DNA of 24,185 nucleotides from Haliea sp. (GTDB lineage Bacteria; Pseudomonadota; Gammaproteobacteria; Pseudomonadales; Halieaceae): NCBI GenBank assembly GCA_016704305.1, contig JADJAL010000003.1, positions 1 through 24,185 on the forward strand. Reading direction: 5' to 3'. Under the pieces are notes generated by a model, which saw nothing but the letters and a program-made list of their open reading frames with translations, made no database searches and had not been told where the DNA came from. Every line of letters begins with the position of its first letter. Position 1 is the first letter of the stretch. This document shows positions 8,857 through 19,115 of this stretch, piece after piece. Position numbers and translations under genes: made by a program.

Positions 8857-9605
8857 TCAAAAACCTGCCACTGCCATGCGTCGGCGCAGAAATGCGATTT
8901 GTGCAGCCAAGGGCAGGTTCTTGGGACACGTCCTCGCAACCCAGCAGCGTCATGCAGCCGAACACCCCGGAATCATCACCCACCAGTTCATAGTAGTGAG
9001 CATCCGTACGCTCGTCCCTGGGGTCAGACGAAAGCGCGCTATCCTGGTTGAGTCCAACAGCGCCCACGAAATCATCCTTGCATCCGCGCGGTGCCGCAAT
9101 TCGCCACGCAACAACCGCACTCTATACAGCGCTCCAGTTCGTAGATCTTGTCCGCCAGTTCCGGCTCCATCGGCTGTTCCAGGCTGTCGATGTCCACCTG
9201 CTCAGCTTCTGCCGATGCACGAGGTCTCCAGCCGTTCGGACATGCCTCGCATCCACTGCCGGTATTCACCGACAGATCGCCTATCAATTCGAAGGCGGGC
9301 AATGGCGCCAGCGTGATGCTGGTGGGCAGATCCCTGGTCAGGGTACGGCATGCCAGGGCGGGACGACCGTTAATGATCATCCCGCAACTGCCGCAGATGC
9401 CTGCGCGACAGACGAAATCGAATTGCAGTGACGGGTCCTGCGTCTGCCTGATTTCCTGCAGGGCGATGAATAGCGTCATGCTGTCCGCTTCTTCCAGTTC
9501 AAAGCGCTGCATGCGTGGGATCGATTCAGGGTCCTGCGGATTGGCGCGCATGATGTGGACGTGCAGTGTGCGCCGTGCCTCGACAACGGGAATGCGATCC
9601 ATCAT
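8857..9605 (-). CDS. frdB: Fumarate reductase iron-sulfur subunit
   Basis: This subunit carries electrons between the flavoprotein and the heme b membrane subunit. The N-terminal ferredoxin-like domain has the [2Fe-2S] ligands in CRAGICGSCG and, later, PALAC. The C-terminal part has the [4Fe-4S] motif CIECGCCVANCGT, and the [3Fe-4S] and remaining ligands lie in FGCMTLLGCEDVCPKNLPL. Frame breaks occur near 9070 and at 8935, where one base is missing in the last cysteine codon. Corrected, the protein ends FLRRRMAVAGF at 8857, about 249 residues, the usual length. Start ATG 9605 overlaps the frdA stop as ATGA (a second ATG follows directly). It is the last gene of the C-A-B operon, as in Wolinella succinogenes, and is followed by a hairpin and a shared terminator. 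Confidence 0.93.
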
Positions 9606-11572
9606 AGGCCTCCCAGGCGCTGGTTGCGTGAGCGCAGATACTCAGGCAAAAGGTGCAGGAAAGGCATCAGTGCTGCCTGCCTGCGGTGCCGGTCCGTCTC
9701 GCCCAACCCGGTGAGTATCGCCTCGATGTCCTGCTGGCGCCGGGTGGTATCGGGATGATCGATATAGTCCCTGGCGCCGTAGCCACGCCACCCCGGCGGC
9801 AATTCCATCTGCATGATATCCAGAGGCTCGTAGGTCAACTCAGGGACGTCCGCGTTCGCGCCCGGCCATGTGGCCAGCGTGCGCCGCAGCCACGCCAGGT
9901 CGTCGCGCCTTGGGTAGTCGGCGCGGTAGTGGGCGCCACGACTCTCGGTGCGTTGCAGGGCACCGCAGGCGACACACTGCGCCAGCTTCAGCATGCGCTG
10001 CAAGCGGTAGGCGACCGCCAGTTCCGGGGTTGGCGCCGGGAGACGCTGCTGCGCAGGGCGATATTGCATGCACGGTGCTGCAACGCCTGCAATGTCGCGA
10101 CGGCTTCATGCAGTTGATCGCCGTGCCGGAATATGCCGACCTTGTCGGTCATGGTGTCCTGCATCAAACGGGTCAGTTCGAAGGCGCTTTCCCCGCCGCT
10201 GCGGGTGGCGATCGCCGACAGTCGCTCTCGCTCGCGGCGGCCGAACGCCTCCACCAGCGTGGTGGATAGTTGCAACCTGCCTGCGGCGGTGCCTAACAAA
10301 TCGGCGATGCTGTCACCGACGATCATTCCGGCAACCACGGTCTCCGCGACGGAATTTCCGCCGAGGCGGTTAAAGCCGTGCATGTCCCAGCAGGCTGCTC
10401 CCCTGCTGCGAATAGGCCCTGCATTGTGGGCTCGGCCGCGGTGGTCGGTGCGCACGCCGCCCATCGAGTAGTGTTGCGCGGGGCGCACCGGAATCAGCTC
10501 GCGGGCCGGGTCAAGCCCGAGAAAATGCCGGCAGATCTCCTTGACCTCACGCAGGTTGCGCTCAATGTGCGCCTCGCCGAGCGGGCGTATATCCAGCCAC
10601 AGATGCTCACCGAAGCGGCTGCGTACGCCGTTGCCGCCTGCGATGTGTTGCTCCATGCGCCGCGCGATCACGTCGCGGGAAGCCAGTTCCTTTTTCGGGT
10701 TCTGTAGTCGGGCATGAAGCGGTGATTCGCGCCGTCCAGCAGCAATCCGCCGTCGCCACGGCAGGCCTCGGTGACCAGGATGCCTTGCGGGGAAAATACC
10801 GGTCGGGTGAAACTGCACAGCCTCCATGTCGCCAAGGCTCGCTATCCCGGTTTCCAGTGCGATGGCCGCGCCCATGCCCTCGTTGACGACCGCGTTGGTG
10901 AGACCCGGTAGATGCGGCCGAAGCCGCCCGTTGCGATGGCGGTCGCTTTGCGACACGAGCAGGCGGGCCGTTTACCAGGTTGCGCACGGTGATGGCGCGC
11001 GCAGCGCTGCCCATCGTGGTCAGCGCCAGCGCCTCCATGCGTTCATGCACCGGGATACCCGCCGCGATCGCCTGGTTGCTGACGGTGTACAACATGGAAT
11101 GGCCCGTGCCATCCGAGAACAGCACGCCGCCACTTTGCGTGCCGCCGAAATTGCGCGCGGTGATGAGCCCATGCGATTCTTCGGACTCGCGGATGCGCTG
11201 CTTGCGGCCCTCCACCGTGATCTCCTGCTCGCCGCGCTGTACCCGATTCCAGGGAACCCCCCACGCGGCCAGCTCCCGTATCGCTTTGGGCGCGGTGTGC
11301 GTGAACATCCTGACCACGGCCTGGTCAGCGCCCCAGTCGCTGCCGCGCACGGTGTCAATGGAAGTGGCTGTCCTCGTTGTCGCCGGCCGCGCCCAGGCAA
11401 TTGCCGAGGCTCGCCTGCATGCCCCCCTGCGCTGCGGCGGAGTGCGAGCGCTTGGCCGGCACGGCAGGCCGAGAATGATCACGTCGTGGCCGCGGCGCTT
11501 GACGCCGATGGCCGCGCGTTGCCCGGCCAATCCGCCGCCAATAACCAGTACGTCGGTATAAATTATTTGCAC
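9602..11572 (-). CDS. frdA: Fumarate reductase flavoprotein subunit
   Basis: This is the catalytic FAD subunit, about 657 residues, close to Wolinella FrdA. GTG 11572 is the likely start: TDVLVIGGGLAGQRAAIG is the FAD dinucleotide-binding motif. The covalent-FAD histidine lies in RSHSAAAQGG (frame-broken, about 11440), followed by VRGSDWGADQAVVRMF. Substrate and catalytic region motifs are QFHPTGIFPAG, EACRGDGG (frame-broken) and PAQHYSMGGVRTD; FNRLGGNSVAETVV binds FAD. The C-terminal helical domain contains RESRGAHYRADYP-like sequence (read here TESRGAHYRADYP) and ends QRLGGL. Frame breaks lie near 11470, 11385, 10950, 10800, 10720, and 10060. Start overlaps the frdC stop; stop overlaps the frdB start. 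Sequence alone does not fix direction, so succinate oxidation is also possible. Confidence 0.93.
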
Positions 11573-12305
11573 GGGCTAGGCACCCTCCCCTGGCTGGCGT
11601 TCGGCGCCAGGCCTATAGCGTTCGCCCGCCCGGTCCGCAGCGCGTAGCCGATCGTCGTGTAGGTGAGCAGGCTGGCGGTTCCGAGACACACAGGAAGAAC
11701 ACCACGCAGCACCACACGGCGATTTTCAGGCGGGCGCGCACTATCGCCGTGTTGTCCGTTGCTGAGTGGTCCCCATTTCTCATTGCAAGTCGGTACATGC
11801 CGATACCGGCATGCAGGGCACCGCGACCAGCAACAACCATAAAAGAATCCAGAAATTGCCGTCCAGATACGATCCGACGACGCAGCGGTCCGATGTTGCC
11901 CGGCTGTGCGATGACGATGAAGAGGTGGCGGACACCAGGAAGAAAAGGCAAAATCCCGTGACAACTTGCACCAGCCATAGCGTGGTATCCGGTGGTGCAT
12001 GGCATTCCTGTGGTGATGGAATTGCCGGTACTGGCGCGAGTTGAAGGAAACTTGCGCAGCGCCAAAACGGCGTGCGCCGCGACCAGCAGGAACACACTAC
12101 GCCCACCGCAGACACCAGCAGCGGATAAGGTTTACCAAACAGCGGCTCACCTCGAACATTTTCGTCACGCGGCACATCGCATCCTTGCCCAGCAGGATGC
12201 TCGACTCAAAGAACATGTGCATCCAGACAAACAACACCAGCAAAAGCCCGGAGAGACTCTGAGGACATCAATGCGCGCCGGCCATACGGACTTCTTTCTC
12301 GACAT
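11563..12305 (-). CDS. frdC: Diheme cytochrome b membrane subunit of fumarate reductase
   Basis: This five-helix membrane anchor reacts with the quinone pool. ATG 12305 (MSRKKSVWPARID) follows an AGAAGGA ribosome site. All four likely heme-ligand histidines are visible, spread over frames: WMHMFFESSILLG (helix I), VAAHAVLALRKFP (helix II), VRHLFIVIAQP (helix IV region) and LHAGIGMYRL (helix V). TTLWLVQVVTGF is the typical helix IV start. Frame breaks lie near 12265, 12110, 11990, 11890 and 11680. The length of about 247 residues fits the W. succinogenes type (diheme, single polypeptide). It is the first gene of frdCAB. Where that family has Glu two residues before the helix V histidine (VELHG), this sequence reads GALHA. 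Confidence 0.85.
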
Positions 12306-12435
12306 CGACGGGCAATCCTTCTATCGGGCACTCTCCGGTACCGGGGGATCACACTCGACAAAATCGACCGCACCCAACCTGATCTGGGTCAACGGGCGAC
12401 TCCGACCTTTGGCAGTCGATGAGGACCGGCAACTG

Positions 12436-12451
12436 CTTGACCAGTGTCAAG
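12436..12451. promoter_or_regulatory. FNR/ANR-type palindrome between frdC and the divergent lipoprotein
   Basis: CTTGACCAGTGTCAAG is a perfect palindrome with core TTGAC-N4-GTCAA, the form bound by several CRP/FNR-family regulators (FNR/ANR/DNR consensus TTGAT-N4-ATCAA). It lies between the frd start (12305) and the lipoprotein start (12527). If it acts at -41.5 on the plus gene, the start of transcription would be near 12485 with TAAACT at 12473-12478 as -10. I see no matching -10 for the minus direction at the same offset. Confidence 0.55.
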
Positions 12452-12526
12452 TCTAGCGGGCCAACTGTGAAGTAAACTTTTACGCTAGAAGGACGACATT
12501 CGTCGTTCATTGTGAGGAGCGTAACA

Positions 12527-14973
12527 ATGCACTCAAGAGTTCGTTTCCACACCAGCCGGTGGCTGCTTATTTTCCTGTGCGCCAGCGCGTTTGCAGGCTG
12601 CAGCGACAGTAGCGACAGCAGAGATACGATGGATCTCAGGGAGCCGATTATGCTCATAGATCTTCTGCCCGCGTCGACCCGCGGCATTCTTCAGCTGCGT
12701 GGCCAGGGCGACACTGATCCCGCACTGGCGCTGCAGGCATCACTCGACGGCAATGCGCCATGGCGACACAACACCGTCGACATCCTGCGCTATTACTCGC
12801 CGGCATGGACCTCGCGGCCTGCGCGAGCGATCGCGCTGCTGGCGCAGCTCACCTGCAGCAGGTGACGAGTCGCGCTGCTGGCGGCCATTGGCAAGGAGGA
12901 CGGCGAGGCGCTGCTGGACACGGCGAATCTGGCCGATGCCGGCCACCGCGTACCAGGGGTTACGCTACTGGCGGTGCCCGGCACGGCGCTATTGCTGGCC
13001 CTGCTCGACGAGAGGACATGGGGTCATTGCGCCGGTCGAGGTCTGGAGCAGGTCACCGATCTCGATCTGTACGTTCCCCAACATTCATACCAGCGCTATC
13101 GCCAACCACCCGACAAATCGCTGCAGCGCAGCCGATCGCTCGTCTATGGACTGCCGGCCTCTAAGCCGTGCATGCCCCTGGCAGCGGCGCCAACAGCCTC
13201 ACCCAGGCAACGGTGGCGAGGGCGCTTTCAGGCGTAAGCGGCGATACACTGCCAGGTCGACTGCAGTTCGTGAGGCCGAACGCGCAGGGATATACACAGC
13301 GCCTGCGGGTTGTTGCCCGAGTCGCACCAGGGAGCGATCACCGCGATGGATGACACCGTCGCCATCGACCTCACCGGATTGTCCGCTGCCACGGATATGC
13401 GGCCGCTGCCCAAGTCATTGTTCATCGGCATGGATACCATCGACTACAACGAGGAGGTGATGCACGGCGGCAATGCGCCGTGGATGAACTTTAAAGTGGG
13501 CGAGAATCCCAACTCCATTTTCATTAACTTTGAGTTCACGGATCGCGCGCACACGACGCCTTCCTCCGCCGCAACATTTGCCCGCCGGTTTCTCGCTCGC
13601 CCCTATTCGCATTCTCGCTACGGATGCGCCGCGTTATTCCTGGTGCTAATATCTACGCGTCTTCCGGTGGCCTGGTAGAGGGCGCGCGTGCGGAGTGGTC
13701 GGTGTTCGTCAATGACCCGGATGGCGGCGAGCCGCACGCTTTCTCGTCGTCTGGGGCCGCAGCCGAGACAATCTCGGCGGACTCAGTGAATCTGTTGACA
13801 CTGCCCGGAACCGGTCAGTCATGCACTGGAGCCGGATGCGATAAGCAGTTATGTCGGCGTTGTCGATGAGGAGACCAAGGGAGGAGTCCCTGTATTTTTT
13901 TTCCTCGCACATCAACTGGCCGCAACAGAAAGCGGTGGAGACGCTGGTGTCGTTTCGTATGGCGAGTTCGCCGCGCGCGAATGACTTCATCTTTTGGGGG
14001 GCAATGCCGTAGCGGATCGCGGACTGCAATGCGACGGTACACAATCGCAGCGCTGTGCTGATCACCGGCAAGGTAATCTTTAATCACGACAAGAGTCGGC
14101 TGGTCGCAGTACCGCATCCGACCGGAGCCAGGGTGCATAGCGGTCTACCGCTGACCCATTGGATATCGTGATTTCACCGTGGCGGAACCTGGACGCCGAC
14201 TACCTGGACGTGACCGACGAGTATCGACCAGACGCTCATCGACTTTAAAAACGGCTTTTACCCTCGACAGTACTCGGCCTGGCCGAGGCGGCCATGCGCG
14301 GCGTGGGCTCGGCACTTGGTGCATTTACCGATTCAGTGAAACCGCACGACCACGCGCCATTACTTTACGGTTACCCGACCCCGCCGCGCTGCTGGCGAGC
14401 GGCGGCAGATAGCGGCATCGCACCGGTGGCGATCGCGCTATGACGGTGACACGCCGGATTATTACCTGACGCTTGTGATAGAGGGCCGCACGGACGATCC
14501 CCGCGGGACGCGCGCGCAGTGGTCGACCTACGTGCTTGGTGAGAATGATCGACCGCGGACGCTGGTGCTCGATACGCTGAGCAGCGACGCCCACCTGGAT
14601 CCGGTTTCATTGCTCGGTATTTCCGCCGTGGTGGAGCAGCGTGGATGGAGACCAATCCATACCCGGCTGGCATCGCCCGTCTCGGAGTTTACGGCGCAGT
14701 TGGATCTTTCTCGCGGCGACGTTGTACTGTCGCCTGGACTGGATCGAAGCCGGCGACTCCGCCTGCTCCTGGGTGGCGTATGCGATTACTTTTCTACGAC
14801 GGCGATTCTTGTCGAGCCTGTACTGCGAATCGGCGCGGAGGATGTGGTAATAGATAAACTGCGCACGCCGTGGAAGATTACATCCGCACGCGGCCCACCG
14901 AGGTCACGGTGCAGCATGCCAGGAGCTACGTATGCCACCAACCCGTGGAAGAACGTGAAGGCTTTGGCCACAG
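12527..14973 (+). CDS. Large lipoprotein of unknown function with internal repeats
   Basis: I recognise no family. ATG 12527 follows an ideal GAGGAG site. MHSRVRFHTSRWLLIFLCAS then AFAGCSDSSDSRD is a lipoprotein signal with lipobox AFAGC. The rest is assembled from many frames (breaks about every 100-250 bases): RGILQLRGQGDTDPALAL, DGEALLDTANLADAGHRVPG, LFIGMDTIDYNEEVMHGGNA, NLDADYLDVTDEYR and HAVEDYIRTRPTEVTVQHAR. Two segments look like copies of one unit: GARAEWSVFVNDPDGGEPHA (about 13680-13740) and GTRAQWSTYVLGENDRPRTL (about 14505-14565), each followed by a D/S-x-V-S/N-L-L strand. The likely stop is TAA 14971-14973 after REGFGHR, giving about 815 residues. A surface or periplasmic anchor is probable. 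It is divergent from frdCAB and shares the FNR-like upstream palindrome. The break density is high enough that this could also be two genes. Confidence 0.55.
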
Positions 14974-14994
14974 ATAATAAGAGAGGTCCGGCGC

Positions 14995-16819
14995 ATGACA
15001 GCCACCACCGATCCGATCGACCATCACGCGCTGCGGCTCAAGTACCGGCAGGAGCGCGACAAGCGCCTGCGGCCCGATGGCAATGAACAGTACGTCCAGC
15101 CAACCGGCAAGTTCGCCTGCTTGCTCGATGACCCCTACACGCCCCGCACCGAAGCGCGCGCCGCTGCACGACGAGGTCACGGTGGCCTTGATCGGCGGCG
15201 GGTTCGCCAGTCTCATAACCGGTGCCCGGTTGAAGCAGGCCGGCGTCGACGACGTCCGCATCATCGAGGGCGGCGGCGACGTCGGCGGCGCCTGGTACTG
15301 GAACCGCTACCCGGGCGCGATGTGACACCGGCGATGATGTACCTGCCGCTGCTGGAGGAGACCGGGCACATGCCCAGCAAGAAGTACGTGTACGCGCCCG
15401 AGATCCACGGCCAGGCGAAGCGCATCGCCACCACGTTCGGCCTGTACGACAACGCGCTGTTCTCCACGCAGGTCACCAGCCTGGCTGGGACGAAGAGACC
15501 TCGCTGGGTCATCCGCACCGACCGCAGCGACGAGATCCGGGCGAAGTTCGTTGCCATGGGCACCGGTCCGCTGCACCGTCCCAAGCTGCCCGGCATCCCC
15601 GGCATCGAGTCCTTCAGCGGGCCACCGCTTCCACACCAGCCGCTGGGACTACGCCTACACCGGCGGCGGCCCCGAGGGCGCGCCGCTGGAGAACCTCTCC
15701 GACAAGCGGGTCGGGATCATCGGCACCGGCGCCACGGCCGTGCAGTGCATCCCGCCGCTGGCGCGCGACGCCGCCGAGCTGTTCGTCTTCCAGCGCACGC
15801 CGTCGTCGATCGACGTGCGCGCCAACCACCCGATCGACCCCGACGAGTTCGCCGCGCTCGGGCCGGGCTGGCAGCGCGAGTGGCTCCTGAACTTCGCGAC
15901 GCTCCAGACCGGTGGCTTCACCGACGAGGACCTGGTCAAGGACGGCTGGACCGACATCGCCCAGCGCATCAGGGACCGCGTCGTGGCCGAGGTCACCGCC
16001 GGCGCCGAGCTCACCCCGAGCTGGCAGCCAGGCCTACGACGGACAGCGACGACGAGAAGATGGAGGAGAGATCCCGGCCGGGTCGACGCCATCGTGCAGG
16101 ACCCGCCACCGCCGACGCGCTCAAGCCGTGGTACCGCCAGCTCTGCAAGCGGCCGTGCTTCCACGACGAGTACCTGCAGGCGTACAACGAGCCGGGCGTG
16201 CAGCTGGTCGACACCGACGGACGGGGCGTCCGGCGCGTCGACGAGACCGGTGTCTGGGTCGGCGGCGTCCACTACGAGCTCGACTGCCTGATCTTCGCCT
16301 CGGGGTTCGAGGTCGGCACCGGCACGCCGCGGCGCGCGGGCTCCGAGACCTACGGGCGCGACGGCCTGCCGCTCACCGACCACTGGTCGGAAGGCATGCA
16401 CACCCTGCACGGCATGCACGTGCACGGCTTCCCGAACCTGTTCATCCTGGGCCGGACCCAGGGCGCGAACCTCATCTCGAACATCACGCACAACCTCGCC
16501 GAGGCCGGTGTCCACCATGGGCGCGGTGGTCGCGCACGCCCTCCGAGGTCGGCGCCGAACGGGTGGAGGTGACCGCCGGAGGCCGAGGCGTGGGTCGCCA
16601 TGCTCGAGAACTCGAACCAGTCGTTCCTCGGCAACCCCGAATGCACGCCCGGCTACTACAACAACGAGGGCCAGCCGATCGGCCGCCGCGAGCAACTCAA
16701 CGCGGCGGGCTACCCGGCGGCCGGTAGCCTACTTCGAGTACATTGACGGCTGGCGCCGCTCCGGGGCGTTTGAGGGCCTCGAGTTTCGAAACCATGACGA
16801 CGGGCCGGGCGACGCCTGA
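14995..16819 (+). CDS. Flavin-containing (Baeyer-Villiger-type) monooxygenase
   Basis: This enzyme uses NADPH, FAD and O2 to insert oxygen next to ketones or to oxygenate related substrates. ATG 14995 follows GAGAGG. In order: TVALIGGGFASLITGARLKQ (FAD Rossmann motif), GGAWYWNRYPGAMCD, KYVYAPEIHGQAKRI, the family fingerprint FSG..FHTSRWDYAYTGG (Trp-Asp in place of the usual Trp-Pro), KRVGIIGTGATAVQCIPPLA (NADPH Rossmann motif), ELFVFQRTPSSIDVRANHP, IFASGFEVGTG, and the C terminus WVAMLENSNQSFLGNPECTPG. Length is about 605 residues. Frame breaks occur near 15150, 15325, 15500, 15630, 16035, 16110, 16510, 16575 and 16725. The codon third positions are almost all G or C, far above the flanking genes, which suggests transfer or an assembly join. 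The substrate is not predictable. Confidence 0.93.
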
Positions 16820-17186
16820 TCAGTCAAACCCGAAGGACGAGGCGCAGCCAATGCTCGGCGACAGAATGGCCTGCTCCAGCACCAGGCTGGCGACTTCTCG
16901 CTTGAACCCGGTTGGAAATAATCTTCGTTAGCTTTTTATTGAACACGTCCCCGGGGTGAGTTTTCCGGCCGGGTTGCTGTCCAGATTTATTGCTCAACTA
17001 CCCATGGCAACCGGTTGTGTCCGCAGGACATGTGTCCGCACCCCCCTTTCTCACAAAGTTATTTCAATCAGTGACTTGTATACGCAGTAACTGCAAAACG
17101 CCCGCCTCGCATCGCAAACAGCTGCCTAACCGATTCTCAAAGGCGGTAAGCATTCAATCGGTCCTGTTGGCCAGGGTGGTTGAGGA
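16820..17186. other. Intergenic region after the monooxygenase
   Basis: I see no gene in these 367 bases. They contain a 10-base direct repeat, TGTGTCCGCA, at 17016-17025 and 17031-17040. The first copy overlaps a short palindrome, TGTCC-GCA-GGACA (17018-17030). The base composition falls sharply from the GC-rich monooxygenase to an ordinary level within about 100 bases. No convincing terminator follows the monooxygenase. Confidence 0.5.
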
Positions 17187-17229
17187 TTGATATAGATCAA
17201 CTAATTGGGCATTAAATGGGAAATATATC
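17187..17229 (+). promoter_or_regulatory. FNR box and -10 element upstream of fccA
   Basis: TTGATATAGATCAA (17187-17200) is an exact match to the FNR/ANR consensus TTGAT-N4-ATCAA. With class II geometry (box centre at -41.5) transcription would start near 17235, and TATATC at 17224-17229 sits at the expected -10 place. The fccA start codon is at 17328, leaving a leader of about 93 bases. Oxygen-responsive activation of fccAB is the inference. Confidence 0.7.
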
Positions 17230-17327
17230 CCAAATAAAAAGCGTATTGCGGTATAAACGCCTTACCAACGCGAAACCCGTCGCTCCCAAACAGCGATTTA
17301 CAGGCCTCTCTCGAACAGGAAGGATCT

Positions 17328-17659
17328 ATGAAAAAGACATCCAACCGAGCAATTTTGATCACAACCGCAATGGCCCTGGGCGGCCTTGCAGCAACGACTG
17401 TCTCGGCCGCGCCGCCAGCCGGACAACTGCTTGCATCCCAATGCGCGCAGTGCCACGGGACGAATGGTGGCGGCCCGGGGTTTGACAGCATCGCCGGAAA
17501 ATCTGCCGACGATCTGTACGGCGATTTGATCGACATGAAATACACCACGCAGATCGAATCGATCATGGACCGGCAGGCGCGTGGCTATACGATGCCCAGC
17601 TCTATGAGCTGTCCGGTTACCTTGCAACATTGCCCGCGTCCGAGTCCGGGGACGACTGA
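17328..17659 (+). CDS. fccA: Monoheme cytochrome c subunit of flavocytochrome c sulfide dehydrogenase
   Basis: ATG 17328 follows a strong AGGAAGGA ribosome site. The N terminus MKKTSNRAILITTAMALGG ending TVSAA is a Sec signal peptide, so the protein is periplasmic. QCAQCHGTNGGGP is the heme c site (CXXCH), and IESIMDRQARGYT followed by QLYELSGYLATLP contains the second-half helix of class I cytochromes. The expected axial methionine is probably in IMDRQ. A frame break near 17592 separates ARGYT from the C terminus; corrected, the stop is 17657-17659 (about 110 residues). It accepts electrons from FccB, whose gene starts 53 bases downstream. Downstream of a perfect FNR box. Confidence 0.85.
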
Positions 17660-17712
17660 TCGCCCTCGTTGCTTGCAACAATTGCCATTGACCTGATTGT
17701 GGAGAAACAAAG

Positions 17713-19115
17713 ATGAACAACTTCCAGAGACGGAAATTCCTGAAGACGCTCGGTGCAGTGGCGGCCGTGTCCGCCCTGTCCAAAGGCAGAAGCACAGCGA
17801 CAGCAACACCACGCGTGGTCGTAGTGGGCGGAGGCTTCGGTGGAGCAACTGTCGCAAAGTATTTGCGACTGTGGGGCGGCAACGTCAACGTTACCCTGGT
17901 GGAACCGAATCCTACGCACTATTCCTGTATCCTGTCGAACCTCGTGGTCACCGGCGCGTTGGGCATGGGCAGTATTAACCTGAACTACGACACGCTACGG
18001 AATCTGTATGGTGTGAATTTGCTGGCCGGTAAAGCCATTGCAATCGACGGGGCTGGCAACAAACTGACCGTCAGCACCAGCACTGGCAATGTCACGCTTC
18101 CCTATGACCATCTGGTGCTTTCACCCGGCATCGACTTTGTGCCGCCACCAGCAGGTTACTGGAATTCCAGTTTAACGCCTCATGCATGGCAGGCTGGCAG
18201 CGAAACAACCTTGCTGAAGAATCAGCTGGCTGCAATGCGCAACGATGAACTGTTCGTTATGACGGTGCCCAAATCTCCCTACCGCTGCCCGCCCGGGCCT
18301 TCCGAGCGCGCCTGCGTGGTTGCCGACTACCTGAAGCGCAAAAAATCGCGTTGGCTCGAAAGTCATAGTGCTGGATGCCAACGATAAAATTCAGAGCAGA
18401 GCCTGAAGCCTTCAGCCATGCGTTCACCGTCACCCATGCCGGGTACATTGAGTATTATCCCAATGCGACCGTACAGTCGATAAACTCGACTACGCGTAGC
18501 ATTGTCACCAGCGTGAAAACGGTCAACAACGCCAAAGTGCTCAATTACATTCCCAATCAGAAGGCGGGCACTATCGCGGCTGGATTGCCGTTAAACTCGT
18601 CGGATTCGTACCGGTGAATGCACTTACCTATGGCATCAGCACGTATCCCAATATTCATGTGATCGGAGATTCGTGTGCCGTACCCTCCTCGGATGGCAAG
18701 GCGGTACCCAAGTCCGGGCACATGGCGAGTCTCCGAAGCCAAGGTCTGCGCCGATGCGATTATTCGTCATTTCCTGGGCGAAGAACCGGACCAGAACATT
18801 GCCACCAATTCGGCCTGCAACAGCCCAATCACCAATAAAACCCGCATCCGGTTATCCGCCAGTTTCATTTTTGGCGACATTTATGATGCGGCGGGAACAG
18901 TGAAAGGGAAAGGCATGCACCGCGTGGATCTTGGCGAAGCAGCCAGCGATCAGATTGATGCCGACAGCTATGAAGACATGTTCAAGTGGTCTGAAAGCCT
19001 GTTTTCGGATGCTTTCGGTGGCAGTGCGTCAACCGCCCGCCTCTGCCGCCCGGCTGCTAAGGTGTCGCAATCCGCCCCGATACGAAGTCGGCTGATCTGC
19101 ACGTCCCCGCCGTAA
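17713..19115 (+). CDS. fccB: Flavoprotein subunit of flavocytochrome c sulfide dehydrogenase
   Basis: This FAD protein oxidises sulfide in the periplasm and passes electrons to FccA. ATG 17713 follows GGAG. RRKFLKTLGAVAAVSAL is a Tat-type signal. TPRVVVVGGGFGGATVAKYL is the FAD motif, and HYSCILSNLVVTG carries the cysteine that in this family binds FAD covalently. PYRCPPGPSERAC contains one active-site disulfide cysteine; IHVIGDSCAVPSSDGKAVP holds the FAD-binding Asp and a cysteine. The C-terminal region has DSYEDMFKWSESLFSDAFGG. Frame breaks lie near 18350, 18400, 18610 and 18735. The family normally ends soon after SLFSDAFG (about 19018), but the open frame runs on to 19115, so the last ~30 residues may be an artefact of another missed indel. 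Confidence 0.88.

Noticed and set aside
10826..11647. Plus-strand open frame across frdA
   Set aside because: It is antisense to the FAD-binding half of FrdA and shows no domain of its own.
15655..16695. Long minus-strand open frame (346 codons) in the monooxygenase
   Set aside because: High GC removes stop codons on both strands; the plus strand carries all family motifs.
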